A program made the position numbers and the translations under genes. Below are positions 45,892-54,620 of a DNA stretch of 64,000 nt, piece after piece. The notes beneath the pieces are model-generated. The model did not search any database and was not told where the DNA came from. It saw only the letters and a list, made by a program, of their open reading frames with translations. Origin of the DNA: Neolewinella antarctica (GTDB taxonomy: Bacteria; Bacteroidota; Bacteroidia; Chitinophagales; Saprospiraceae); contig NZ_JAATJH010000003.1 in assembly GCF_011927835.1 (NCBI RefSeq), positions 434,001-498,000 on the forward strand. The letters are read 5' to 3'. The stretch's first letter is position 1; every line of letters begins with the position of its first letter.

Positions 45892-47982
45892 ATGAATAAC
45901 CTCTCCTTCGAGTACCCCGCCTGGTTCTTAATCCTTTGCGCCACGGCGGGTTTCGTCGTAGCCTTCGTACTGTACTTCCGCGAGCAGCAATTTCGGGAGC
46001 AGCCACGCGGACTGATCTGGGGGATGGGCATTTTACGTTGGTTGGGGTACAGTTTGCTGGCCGCGCTGTTGTTATCGCCGTTGCTGCGTTACGTCGATCG
46101 GGACCAGCAGGAGCCGGTAGTCGTGCTCGCGCAGGACGTATCCGAATCGGTCGGTATGGAAATCGATACGACGGAATACCGCGCGCAGTGGACGGCGCTG
46201 CGGGATGCCCTTGCGGAAAAATACCAAGTCGTTGAGTACACCTTCGGGCAAAGCTTCCGGACGGATGGTGACTTACAGTTTACCGATAAGCGGACCAACC
46301 TGGACGCCGTCCTGACCGAAATTAGCGATGTTTACGGGACGCAAAACCTCGGCGCGGTCGTGCTGGCCACCGACGGCATCTACAACGAAGGCACCAACCC
46401 CGCCTACCGGGATTTACAAATTAAAGCGCCGATTTATACCGTCGGGCTGGGCGATACGAGCCAGCGGCGCGACCTGCTCGTCCGCCGTGTCTTCCACAAC
46501 AAGATCGCTTACCTCGACGACCGTTTTTCGATTCAAGTGGACGTTTCCGCGCGAGGTGCCACGGGCTCCAGCACTCGCCTCACGGTAAGCAGGGTGGGGG
46601 AGGGTGGTAAAGTGCTGTTCTCCGAAAATATTTCGATTCAGGGAGACGACTTTTTCACCACAAAAGAAGTAGTCCTCACCGCCGACCGCCCCGGCGTGCA
46701 ACGCTACCGGATCGCCCTGACGGGGATTGCGGACGAAGTAAGTACGGCGAATAACCGGCGGGATATTTTCGTAGACGTGCTGGATGCGCGGCAAAAGATC
46801 CTCGTCCTGGCCGATGCGCCGCATCCGGATTTGAGTGCCTTCAAACAAGCGCTGGCGACGGGTAAAAATAATGAAGTCGAAGTGGCGTACGCCGGAAAGT
46901 TTTCCGGGAAAGTAGGTGATTACGACCTCGTCATCCTGCACCAATTGCCTTCCGCCAAAAACCCCGTTGCCGGATTATTGATGCAACTCGGAACGAACAA
47001 GACGCCCACGCTATTCGTGATGGGGGAGCGTGCGCCCGCCGCCGCCTTCAACGCCGCGCAGGACTTGATCACCTACCGGGGAACGGCCGGCGCATCCGGA
47101 AATGAGGTGGGTGGACGGCTCGTAGCTGGGTTTAACTTGTTTACGCTTTCCGACGAACTGAAACAGTCTATCAACAGCTACCCGCCGCTCACCGCACCGT
47201 TCGGTGAGTTTACCCCGGGCCCGGGCGCGACGCAGCTACTACAGCAACGGATCGGGCGCGTCGACACCGAGTTTCCCCTCGTAACGATCGGGGAAAGCCG
47301 GGGCGTCCGGACCGGCGTAATTGCGGCCAGCGGACTCTGGCAGTGGCGCTTGTTCGACTTCCTCGAAAACGGCACCCACGAACGGTTCGACGAGTTGATC
47401 AGCCAACTCAGCCAGTACCTCACCGTGCAGGAAGACAAGCGGCGCTTCCGCGTCAACCTTGCCGAAAATATCTTCGACGAGAACGAACCGGTCCGGCTCG
47501 ACGCCGAGCTGTACAACAGTAATTACGAACTCATCAACGACGCCGAAGCCACGGTAACAATCACGGGCGATGACGGCCGGGAGTTTGAATTTGCCTTCAC
47601 CCGCACGTCCAATGCCTACACGCTCGACGCCGGCATCTTGCCAGTTGGTAATTACCGCTTCCGCGCGCGGACGAACACGGGTAATGAGGACCTGACGTAC
47701 GACGGGCGCTTCAGCGTGCAGGCGGTGGAAGTCGAGCGTTATGCTCTGGAAGCGGATCACGGCTTATTGCGGCAGTTGAGTGAGCGGTACGGTGGTGAAT
47801 TGATCTTTCCGGCCCAGTTGGTCGACCTACCCGCGCGACTAGAAGCAGCTGGAACGGTCAAACCTATTTTGCTGGATACGGTGAATACGCGCTCGGTGAT
47901 TCACTTGAAGTGGATCTTTTTTGTACTGTTGACGCTTTATGCGGCGGAGTGGTTTATGCGGCGGTATTTTGGGGGGTATTAG
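45892..47982 (+). CDS. BatA-like/VWA-type membrane protein
   Basis: 696 aa. Two N-terminal TM helices (~10-28 and ~45-65), a large extracytoplasmic part, and a C-terminal TM (~670-690, IHLKWIFFVLLTLYAAEWF). The stretch VVVLAQDVSESVGMEIDT near 79-96 has the position of a von Willebrand A metal site, followed by LGAVVLATDGIYNEGTNPAY, as in BatA/BatB-related and glutamine-amidotransferase-like membrane proteins. The middle contains DLVILHQLPS. Role unknown; possibly an envelope or stress protein. The gene has its own repeat-bounded leader rather than direct coupling to the response regulator. Confidence 0.75.
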   Translation: MNNLSFEYPAWFLILCATAGFVVAFVLYFREQQFREQPRGLIWGMGILRWLGYSLLAALLLSPLLRYVDRDQQEPVVVLAQDVSESVGMEIDTTEYRAQWTALRDALAEKYQVVEYTFGQSFRTDGDLQFTDKRTNLDAVLTEISDVYGTQNLGAVVLATDGIYNEGTNPAYRDLQIKAPIYTVGLGDTSQRRDLLVRRVFHNKIAYLDDRFSIQVDVSARGATGSSTRLTVSRVGEGGKVLFSENISIQGDDFFTTKEVVLTADRPGVQRYRIALTGIADEVSTANNRRDIFVDVLDARQKILVLADAPHPDLSAFKQALATGKNNEVEVAYAGKFSGKVGDYDLVILHQLPSAKNPVAGLLMQLGTNKTPTLFVMGERAPAAAFNAAQDLITYRGTAGASGNEVGGRLVAGFNLFTLSDELKQSINSYPPLTAPFGEFTPGPGATQLLQQRIGRVDTEFPLVTIGESRGVRTGVIAASGLWQWRLFDFLENGTHERFDELISQLSQYLTVQEDKRRFRVNLAENIFDENEPVRLDAELYNSNYELINDAEATVTITGDDGREFEFAFTRTSNAYTLDAGILPVGNYRFRARTNTGNEDLTYDGRFSVQAVEVERYALEADHGLLRQLSERYGGELIFPAQLVDLPARLEAAGTVKPILLDTVNTRSVIHLKWIFFVLLTLYAAEWFMRRYFGGY

Positions 47983-47988
47983 ATTTTA

Positions 47989-48028
47989 GGCGGTAGGAAG
48001 ATTAGACGGTAGGCTGGTAGGCGGTAGT
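47989..48028. repeat. GGCGGTAG octamer array
   Basis: Units AGGCGGTAGG, AGACGGTAGG, TAGGCGGTAG directly after the preceding stop. Same family as at 45709. Confidence 0.75.
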
Positions 48029-48186
48029 TTGTAGCTGGTTATTCTTTCTGGTTTTCTTTGTCAAGCAATTCTGATTGCTGAAGACTACGACACCAGGGGG
48101 CCAGGTTAAATGGGTGTTAAGGGGCTTGCAAGTCGACGGCGAAAGGGCAATATTGTTGGTCTAAACTTAAAGACCCACCCCCACAT

Positions 48187-48720
48187 ATGCGCACCTACTT
48201 CGCTTTTGCCCTCCTGTTTATGCTCACGCCCCTAACCGCCCAGTCCGACATTCGGGAGGTAGGCGTGCGTTTTAATAACTTCGACAACTTCAACTTGCTG
48301 CTCAAGAAGCAGATTGACGAAAATACCTACCGACGTTACGGCTTACTTTTGGCTAATGTGAATTTGTTGGTTGGTGAAAACGACGTCCGCGCCGCGCAGT
48401 TCGAAGTGAGTGCTTCGATCGGTAAGGAGCGGCGGCGGGACATCGGTAATGACATTCAGTTCGTGACTGGCTGGCAACCTTCCATCGGTCTTGGACTTAC
48501 CGCTTCGGAATCGGTTACCTGCGTCAGCGTCACGCCCGGGATTGGTTACCTGCTCGGCTTTCAGTATAACATTTCTGATAATTTTTACGTGGCGGTAGAA
48601 GCTATTCCCAGCGTCAATTTTGCTTTGACTGTTGGAGATATAGCTGCCGCGAGATTGCAAGCGGGTATCAGCACCGCGGGGGTCGGCATTACGGCCGTTT
48701 ACCGCTTCGTGAAGGAGTGA
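48187..48720 (+). CDS. Small outer-membrane beta-barrel-like protein
   Basis: 177 aa. Signal peptide MRTYFAFALLFMLTPLTAQS, then alternating polar/hydrophobic strands (YRRYGLLLANVNLLV, QPSIGLGLTASESVTCVSV, YLLGFQYNISDNFYVAVEAI) and a terminal strand VGITAVYRFVKE ending near an aromatic residue, as expected of a porin-family or OmpA-like eight-stranded barrel. No closer homologue is recognised. Followed by a long degenerate minisatellite. Confidence 0.7.
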   Translation: MRTYFAFALLFMLTPLTAQSDIREVGVRFNNFDNFNLLLKKQIDENTYRRYGLLLANVNLLVGENDVRAAQFEVSASIGKERRRDIGNDIQFVTGWQPSIGLGLTASESVTCVSVTPGIGYLLGFQYNISDNFYVAVEAIPSVNFALTVGDIAAARLQAGISTAGVGITAVYRFVKE

Positions 48721-48779
48721 CGGTTGAGCTTCTTAAATACTCTTTCATCTTTCTTAGGCCCGGTAGGGTCGTCTATCGT

Positions 48780-49385
48780 AGCGTGGGGATGCTTCCCCAC
48801 GTTTTCGTTATTCCATGTTTCTGCCATTTCCCCACGTTTTCGTTATTCCCATGTTTCTGCCATTTCCCCACGTTTTCGTTATTCCCATGTTTCCGCCATT
48901 TCCCCACGTTTTCGTTATTCCCATGTTTCCGCCATTTCCCCACGTTTTCGTTATTCCCATGTTTCTGCCATTTCCCCACGTTTTCGTTATCCCATGTTTT
49001 CCGCCATTTCCCCACGTTTCTGTTATCCCCACGTTTCCGCCATTTCCACGTTCCTGCCATTTCCCCACGTTTTCGTTATCCCCACGTTTCCGTTATCCCC
49101 ACGTCTCCATTATCCCCACGTTTTCGTTATCCCCACGTTTCCGCCATTCCCCACGTTTTCGTTATTCCCACGTCTCCGCCATTCCCCAGGTTTTCGTTTT
49201 CCCCACGTTTGCGTTATTATTATGTTTTTGTTATTCCCACGTCTCCACCATTCCTCTCGTTTCCGTTGTTCCCACGTCCCCCCGTTCACAATATTCCTGC
49301 GATCACATTATTTTCATAGTTGAATGATTCCCACATTTTCGTCATCCTCACATTTCCGCAATTCCCACGTTTCCGTCATCCCCCG
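48780..49385. repeat. Minisatellite of a 17-18 bp unit (about 30 copies)
   Basis: Two alternating unit types, CCCCACGTTTTCGTTATT and CCCATGTTTCYGCCATTT, near-perfect at the left and decaying to the right. Because the period is close to a multiple of three, all three plus frames and two minus frames stay open, giving false ORFs of 86-200 codons. Shared consensus CCCACGTTTYCGYYATT. Confidence 0.92.
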
Positions 49386-49400
49386 CCGTACCTTCGCCAA

Positions 49401-50456
49401 ATGCTAAAGCCAAAGCCCCAAATAGACCACATAGAAACCCAAACCATCACCGTCGACCCCGGTCAACAACCCATCCGCATCGACAAATTTTTGTCCATCC
49501 GGCTAGGAAAGATCTCCCGCAACCGCCTCCAGAATGGTATCAAGAAGGGAACGATCTTGGTTGATGGCGAGCAGGTAAAAGTGAACCACCTCATCAACCC
49601 CGGCGAGGTGATCTCCATCGAGGTCCCCCGCTACCGCCCCGAAGGCGAAGAATACGTCATCCCGCAGGATATCCCCCTCGACATCCGCTATGAGGACGAC
49701 TACCTCATGGTCATCCACAAGCCCGCCGGCATGGTCGTCCACCCCGCGCCCGGCCACCGCGACGGCACGCTCGTCAACGCCCTCAAATTCTACCTCGACC
49801 GCGAGGATATTCCCACCCTACCCGGTAACGACGAGAACCGCGTCGGCCTCGTGCACCGCATCGACAAGGATACCTCCGGCCTCATGCTCGTCGCCAAAAC
49901 GGAGAACACGATGACCCACCTGGCCAAGCAGTTTTTCGACCACTCCATTGACCGTATCTACCAAGCCGTCTGCTGGGGCGAGCCCGATCCGCCGGCCGGT
50001 ACCATCGACGCCCACCTCGGCCGCGACCAGAACAACCGCCAGAAATACCGCGTCTTCGAAGAGCCGGAAGACAACCACAAGCACGCCATCACGCACTACC
50101 AAACGCTCGAAGGTTTGTACTACGTCAGCCTTCTTCAACTTAAACTCGAGACCGGCCGCACGCATCAGATTCGCGTCCACATGCAGTCCATCGGCCACCC
50201 ACTGTTCAGCGATTCGCGCTACGGCGGCGACCGGATCGTCAAAGGCACCATCTACAGCAAGTACCGCATCTTCGCTGAGCGCTGTTTCGAAGCCTGCCCG
50301 CGCCAAGCCCTCCACGCCAAAAGCATCGCTTTCACCCACCCCGAAACCGGCGAGCGCATGACCTTCGTCAGCGACCTCCCCGACGACATGCAAACCATGC
50401 TCGATCGCTGGCGGAACTACGCGACATCCAAGCGTCAGAACGACACACTCTCGTGA
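49401..50456 (+). CDS. RluA-family 23S rRNA pseudouridine synthase (RluD type)
   Basis: 351 aa from the ATG at 49401; the longer frame from 49320 begins inside the minisatellite and is rejected. N-terminal S4 RNA-binding domain (RIDKFLSIRLGKISRNRLQ, ~27-90), then the catalytic domain with the family Asp155 in VHRIDKDTSGLMLVAKT, plus LQLKLETGRTHQIRVHM and HPLFSDSRYGGD. Modifies uridines of 23S rRNA in the cytoplasm. Its stop overlaps the DUF1415 GTG start by 4 bp, so the two are co-translated. Confidence 0.95.
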   Translation: MLKPKPQIDHIETQTITVDPGQQPIRIDKFLSIRLGKISRNRLQNGIKKGTILVDGEQVKVNHLINPGEVISIEVPRYRPEGEEYVIPQDIPLDIRYEDDYLMVIHKPAGMVVHPAPGHRDGTLVNALKFYLDREDIPTLPGNDENRVGLVHRIDKDTSGLMLVAKTENTMTHLAKQFFDHSIDRIYQAVCWGEPDPPAGTIDAHLGRDQNNRQKYRVFEEPEDNHKHAITHYQTLEGLYYVSLLQLKLETGRTHQIRVHMQSIGHPLFSDSRYGGDRIVKGTIYSKYRIFAERCFEACPRQALHAKSIAFTHPETGERMTFVSDLPDDMQTMLDRWRNYATSKRQNDTLS

Positions 50457-50959
50457 ATCCTGTGGAAGAAACCAGCCGCTGGGTCGAGGAATTCGTCATC
50501 AAACACGGTCTTTGTCCCTTCGCCGCCCGCCCGTTTCGGGAGGGTAGGGTCACCTTCGAGCAGCAGCCGAGTGATGACATAGAAACGTGTTTTAACTGGG
50601 CGCTGTCGCGGGTGCGAGGTTTATTAGAAAAAGAGCCAGGGGAAGTGGAAACTAGCCTTTTAATTTTTCCGAATGCCCTGGCGGATTTTGGTGAGTTCCT
50701 AGATTTCGTAGAAACGTTTGAAGAGGTCCTGGCGGAAGCCGGCGCGAATGAGTTAGTGCAGCTAGCCCATTTCCATCCGGGCTACCAATTTGCTGACGTA
50801 CCGGCGGATGATGCTGGTAACCTGACTAATCAGGCGCCTCACCCCGTGGTGCAGTTGCTGCGGGTAGCAACCGTCGCCTCCGCCGTAGCTGAATTTCCGG
50901 ACGTGGCGCAAATCCCCGAACGCAATATCCGCACCCTGCGAAAATTATTTAGAAAATAA
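50453..50959 (+). CDS. DUF1415 family protein
   Basis: 168 aa, PF07209-type. GTG start overlapping the rluD-type stop (GTGA at 50453-50456). Family marks: KHGLCPFAARPFREGRV near residues 19-35 with Cys23, TSLLIFPNALADFGEFLDF, and HFHPGYQFADVPADDAGNLTNQAPHP. Function is unestablished; the conserved CPFA cysteine and HPGY motif suggest an enzyme. Residues ~50-55 (WALSRVRG region) are encoded by a copy of the short GC-rich repeat (50599-50617). Confidence 0.88.
   Translation: MNPVEETSRWVEEFVIKHGLCPFAARPFREGRVTFEQQPSDDIETCFNWALSRVRGLLEKEPGEVETSLLIFPNALADFGEFLDFVETFEEVLAEAGANELVQLAHFHPGYQFADVPADDAGNLTNQAPHPVVQLLRVATVASAVAEFPDVAQIPERNIRTLRKLFRK
50599..50617. repeat. GC-rich palindromic element, short form, inside the DUF1415 gene
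   Basis: GGCGCTGTCGCGGGTGCGA, identical over 19 bp to the intergenic copy at 23510. Read in frame as ALSRVR. Confidence 0.75.
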
Positions 50960-51017
50960 GTACGTATTCAACCAACGTCTAATACTCCAACACCGTCAGG
51001 CAAATAAACTTTATTCC

Positions 51018-51359
51018 ATGAAATTGCTGTTCCTGCTGTTTCTGCTCGTGTTTTTCTGCGCCGCGTGTGATGACGATGACGATCTCAACCTACTTACGGA
51101 TGACATCCCCGAATGCGTACAGTCCGCCATCCGAGGGAGCCAGGATCCAGCAGTGACCCAAGTCCACGAAGTGCGCGTAGCCGACGAGCGTTATTACGAG
51201 TTTGGCACGGACGCATGCTGCGATTTCGGCGGTTTTACCCTAAACTCCGTCTGCGATACAGTTTGTACGACCGTTGGTTTCACCGGTATGCGGTCGGGAA
51301 CGGACTGCATCAGTGGTAACGACTTTAACTTCACGCGGCGGCTGGTTTGGGAGAGATAG
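51018..51359 (+). CDS. Small cysteine-rich lipoprotein, unknown function
   Basis: 113 aa. Lipoprotein signal MKLLFLLFLLVFFCAAC with the modified Cys at 17, then an acidic linker DDDDD. The mature part has six further cysteines (PECVQ, DACCDFGG, VCDTVC, TDCISG), which suggests disulfide bonds in the periplasm. Not recognised as a named family with certainty. Own leader, 58 bp after the DUF1415 gene. Confidence 0.75.
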   Translation: MKLLFLLFLLVFFCAACDDDDDLNLLTDDIPECVQSAIRGSQDPAVTQVHEVRVADERYYEFGTDACCDFGGFTLNSVCDTVCTTVGFTGMRSGTDCISGNDFNFTRRLVWER

Positions 51360-51486
51360 ATCAAGTTTACGACTTCAGTGGACTCGCTGACGCACGCCAA
51401 CGCGGCTAATCGGTAAGTCTTGCGACGTCTCCATCGGTACGGTTGAATCCCCTTGGCGGCGGTTAGCCGTCCGTACCCTACGCCGG

Positions 51487-52572
51487 ATGATGACGCAAGG
51501 ACCTACCTTCGCGCCCATGACTCTCCAAGACCGCCTTAAAACCCTGCACCAGCTAGCCAACCACCTCGCCGGACCGGAGGATGAATTTCTCACCGCGCTG
51601 CAAAAGCGCACTGAGTTCAACAACGGCTGGTTCACTCAGGAGAATCAACGGGCTTCCATTGACGCCATCCGCGACCAGTTTTTGGACAAGGATAACCTAG
51701 CGACTTGGCTCACTCAGTACCCAACCCTGCATACCGCGTCCGCGCCCCACAAACAACTGACGGTCGGGCTCGTCCTCGCCGGTAATATCCCACTCGTTGG
51801 CTTTCACGATATCCTCTGCGTGTACGTAGCCGGGCACACGGCCCAGATCAAGTTGAGTAGTAAAGATGAATTCGTCCTACCCTATTTATTGAAATTACTC
51901 GCCAAGTTCGACGCCCGCGCCGCGGATTATTTCGAATTGAGTGGCCAATTAAAAAACATTGACGCCGTCATCGCCACTGGCTCTAACAACTCCGCCCGGT
52001 ACTTCGAACAGTATTTCAGTAAATACCCCCACATCATCCGCAAAAACCGCAACGCCGTGGCGGTGCTCTCCGGGAAAGAATCCGTGGAGCAAATGCGTGA
52101 CCTATGCAATGATGTATTCCAGTACTTCGGCCTCGGCTGCCGCAACGTAAGTAAACTGTACGTCCCCGCCGGCTACGATTTCCAACCCCTCCTGGAGGTC
52201 ATGCATGAATGGAAACAATTACAAAACCACGTCAAGTGGAAGAATAATTTTGATTACAACTATGCGCTGACGACTTTAAATAAAGTATCCTTTCACCTGA
52301 CGGGCCCGCTCATGTTATTCGAGGAGAAGGCGATCGTCTCCCGGATTGCTACCCTACATTTTTCTTATTACGAAGATATTGAGGCACTAACCAGTGAACT
52401 CCGTACGCACGAGGAAGAAATTCAATTAGTTGTCGCCCAACCCGGTTTGCTGGAATTAAAAACATTTGCCTTCGGTGAAGCACAGCGTCCCGGTCTCAGT
52501 GATTACGCCGACGGCGTGGATGCGCTTGCGTTCCTAACGTCGCTGGGGGCTCATGCCCGCCCGGAAGAGTAG
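51487..52572 (+). CDS. Acyl-CoA reductase (LuxC-like)
   Basis: 361 aa, PF05893-type fatty acyl reductase of the aldehyde-dehydrogenase fold. Seen: VGLVLAGNIPLVGFHDILCV near 97-116, IKLSSKDEFVLPYLL, AVIATGSNNSARYFEQYF, and the active-site-type cysteine in FQYFGLGCRNVSKLYVP. Likely reduces an acyl-CoA or acyl phosphate to aldehyde; substrate unknown. An internal ATG at 51517 (MTLQDRLKTLHQL) may be the true start. Its 3' end overlaps the convergent tryptophan dioxygenase gene by 22 bp, so the two transcripts are antisense at their ends. Confidence 0.88.
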   Translation: MMTQGPTFAPMTLQDRLKTLHQLANHLAGPEDEFLTALQKRTEFNNGWFTQENQRASIDAIRDQFLDKDNLATWLTQYPTLHTASAPHKQLTVGLVLAGNIPLVGFHDILCVYVAGHTAQIKLSSKDEFVLPYLLKLLAKFDARAADYFELSGQLKNIDAVIATGSNNSARYFEQYFSKYPHIIRKNRNAVAVLSGKESVEQMRDLCNDVFQYFGLGCRNVSKLYVPAGYDFQPLLEVMHEWKQLQNHVKWKNNFDYNYALTTLNKVSFHLTGPLMLFEEKAIVSRIATLHFSYYEDIEALTSELRTHEEEIQLVVAQPGLLELKTFAFGEAQRPGLSDYADGVDALAFLTSLGAHARPEE

Positions 52573-53657
52573 TAAAACCCAAGGCTCCGAGCTACCCCCT
52601 CCGGTAATTCCGGCAACTCCGACCGGGGAATCAGCAGCGAACTGATGTTGTGAAGATCCCGAAAAATCTTGTGCTTTTCCGCCGTTTGCGAAAGGTACTC
52701 GTGGCCGCTGGAGCCCCCCGTCCCGATCTTATTACCGATCATGCGCATCACCATCTGCGCGTGGCGGTAGCGCCAGGTGGTAAGGAGCGCGTCGATGGTG
52801 GTGAGTTCCGCCAGTAAATTGAAGGGGATGTTCAGAATTGGCTTATCGCGGTACAGGTTGATGAGGAGGGCGGCAACCGTGGCGTCGTAACTCAGGCGAC
52901 CCTGGCCGCTGCCCACTAACTCGTCGTGTGACTCCCGGGAAAGGACGTGCTTGAAGTAGGTGCTGCTGTCACCAAGCATCTTGGTGCGCATGGTTTTCAT
53001 GCGGTCCGTGAGGTAATCGCTTTTATTGATCGCTTCCTTCTCGCGGGCTACCATCCGGTCAACGGCGGCGCGGTAAGCGGAAAGGAAGTCGAAGCCCTCG
53101 AACTGAAGGAAAGGGGTCCGTTCCAGCCAACCCTCCACCAACTCGAATAAGCTGCCGCCCTTCTCTATCTCATCCAGTTGCTGCTGTTGCTGTTCGGTAA
53201 AAGCAATCTTGTAAGACTTGCCGTGGTAGGTCATGCGGTCGTCTTCCCGGAGGCCGAGCAGGGCTTCAATCATCCTAAACTGCATGCTCTGGAAACCGGA
53301 AGCCGGGAAGAGGTAGTCGCGGAAATCCAGAAAATCCAGCGGCGTCATGGTTTCCATCACTTTGATCTGCTCGATCATCAGTTCAATGATCGTGCTCACC
53401 CGTTTGAGGCGGAGGAGGACGGTGTTCATGTTGTCCTCGTGCACCCGCTCCTCCCGAAACAGCTTGCAAACGGACGCAAGCTCGGTCAGTATTTGCTTGA
53501 ACCACAACTCATACGCCTGGTGCATGATGATGAACAGCGTTTCGTCGTGGGCATTTTCCCCGAGCGCCGCGCTCCGGTTCTTCTGCAACGAGAGTAGCGC
53601 ATCGATCTCCAGGTAATTCTGGTAGTGGATGGTGGTGTATTTTCCTTCGTCTTTCAT
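52551..53657 (-). CDS. Tryptophan 2,3-dioxygenase
   Basis: 368 aa from the ATG at 53657 (MKDEGKYTTIHYQNYLEIDA). The frame continues to 53762, but that extension crosses the terminator of the upstream gene and is rejected. Haem dioxygenase opening the indole ring of tryptophan to N-formylkynurenine. Seen: HDETLFIIMHQAYELWFKQI, SGFQSMQFRMIEALLG, LTTWRYRHAQMVMRMIGNK and the haem-region GTGGSSGHEYL. No other kynurenine-pathway gene lies in the window. Confidence 0.95.
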   Translation of the reverse strand: MKDEGKYTTIHYQNYLEIDALLSLQKNRSAALGENAHDETLFIIMHQAYELWFKQILTELASVCKLFREERVHEDNMNTVLLRLKRVSTIIELMIEQIKVMETMTPLDFLDFRDYLFPASGFQSMQFRMIEALLGLREDDRMTYHGKSYKIAFTEQQQQQLDEIEKGGSLFELVEGWLERTPFLQFEGFDFLSAYRAAVDRMVAREKEAINKSDYLTDRMKTMRTKMLGDSSTYFKHVLSRESHDELVGSGQGRLSYDATVAALLINLYRDKPILNIPFNLLAELTTIDALLTTWRYRHAQMVMRMIGNKIGTGGSSGHEYLSQTAEKHKIFRDLHNISSLLIPRSELPELPEGVARSLGFYYSSGRA

Positions 53658-53746
53658 TGGCCAGAAGGTACGGCGGGTTTGGGGCGCGTAGTACGCCGGC
53701 GAACTTCCGCTACGGGTTGTCAAACTATAAAGGGTACGTCCGTCGC

Positions 53747-53781
53747 AAAAAAAAGCCGGCACGTCGCTGACGTACCGGCTT
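53747..53781 (-). terminator. Rho-independent terminator after the DUF4136 gene
   Basis: Minus strand AAGCCGGTACGTC, loop AGC, GACGTGCCGGCTT then a run of eight T. One mismatch in a 13-bp stem. Confidence 0.9.
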
Positions 53782-53804
53782 GAGTAGAATGATTTAAAGA
53801 CTGA

Positions 53805-54416
53805 TTACCGAGACTTGTTCTCCAGCGGATAAGCCTGGAAAATATCGTCCACCATCGCTCGCATATCGTCCGTGCTCTGGTCGTAGACGCGGTCGGAGGT
53901 CATGCCCCGCCATACGGTGTTACCATTTTCGCGGTCGATTAGACTGACGACTACGGTGCCCACCTTCACGTTGTAATAGTCGCGGTCGTAGCCCACAAAG
54001 TCGCGGTAGCTATTATAGCCATTGTATGAATAATTGTTGTAATAACCACCGTATGCTGAAGTTCCAACGGTGCCCACCGTACCCGCTGCGTTGTAATTGC
54101 GCGTGTACACCCGGTCCACGTCGGAACGGGTTTCGGTTTCTTTGCGCTGGCTGATCAGCACGAGTAGATCGGGGTTGTCGCGGTCGAGCGTATAACCCTG
54201 CATTTCCATTTCTTTATTTACTTTATCCACCACGAAACCACCAACGCGCTCGGCGTCTTCCGCCCGTTTCGTTTCTACGTCGGCGTTGGGTAAATAAGCG
54301 AATGTTTGATAGGCACTCAGGTCGGCGCTCGTGGGGCGGGACGTAGTGACCCGGGGGCTGCAAGAACTAAAGATAAAGAGCAGCGTGAGACTGAGGCAGG
54401 AAGAAAAAATTCTCAT
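53805..54416 (-). CDS. DUF4136 family lipoprotein
   Basis: 203 aa. Lipoprotein signal ending FIFSSCSP. Residues ~30-95 carry LSAYQTFAYLPNADVETK and MEMQGYTLDRDNPDLLVLISQ, and the C-terminal part VVVSLIDRENGNTVWRGMTS, all typical of PF13590. A Tyr/Asn/Gly-rich low-complexity stretch (YGGYYNNYSYNGYNSY) sits at ~122-140. Envelope protein of unknown role. A 20-bp palindrome (54434) lies just upstream, and a clear terminator follows. Confidence 0.88.
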   Translation of the reverse strand: MRIFSSCLSLTLLFIFSSCSPRVTTSRPTSADLSAYQTFAYLPNADVETKRAEDAERVGGFVVDKVNKEMEMQGYTLDRDNPDLLVLISQRKETETRSDVDRVYTRNYNAAGTVGTVGTSAYGGYYNNYSYNGYNSYRDFVGYDRDYYNVKVGTVVVSLIDRENGNTVWRGMTSDRVYDQSTDDMRAMVDDIFQAYPLENKSR

Positions 54417-54433
54417 AATATGTATTGTATTAC

Positions 54434-54453
54434 GAATGGGTAAATACCCATTC
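54434..54453. promoter_or_regulatory. Perfect 9+9 bp palindrome, operator candidate
   Basis: GAATGGGTAAATACCCATTC, 18 bp upstream of the DUF4136 start and in the divergent region shared with the sugar dehydrogenase gene. The arrangement suits a dimeric repressor site, but no adjacent regulator is seen. Confidence 0.45.
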
Positions 54454-54620
54454 TGGATGCACTGAAAAGTTCGAAACGGTCAGCTCGCGCGTGAGGGGCA
54501 TAGCTCGTGGTTTCGTTGTCTTCTTAACTCGAGGGTTTCCTACGGTGTTCGGTATATTTCGTGAGCAAGGTGCACGCTACGCACCCCGAACCTCCAAACC
54601 CCGGGCGGTGTTTTTCAGGG

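Noticed and set aside
48717..49327. Three overlapping plus-strand ORFs of 170-200 codons and two minus-strand ORFs of 86-95 codons with HVFVIP-like repeats
   Set aside because: They are frames of the 17-18 bp minisatellite, open in several phases at once, with no start context or family.
48780..49385. CRISPR array
   Set aside because: Units of 17-18 bp are contiguous with no unique spacers, and no cas gene is present.
53658..53762. N-terminal extension of tryptophan dioxygenase
   Set aside because: It would be encoded by the upstream gene's terminator; family homology begins at the ATG at 53657.
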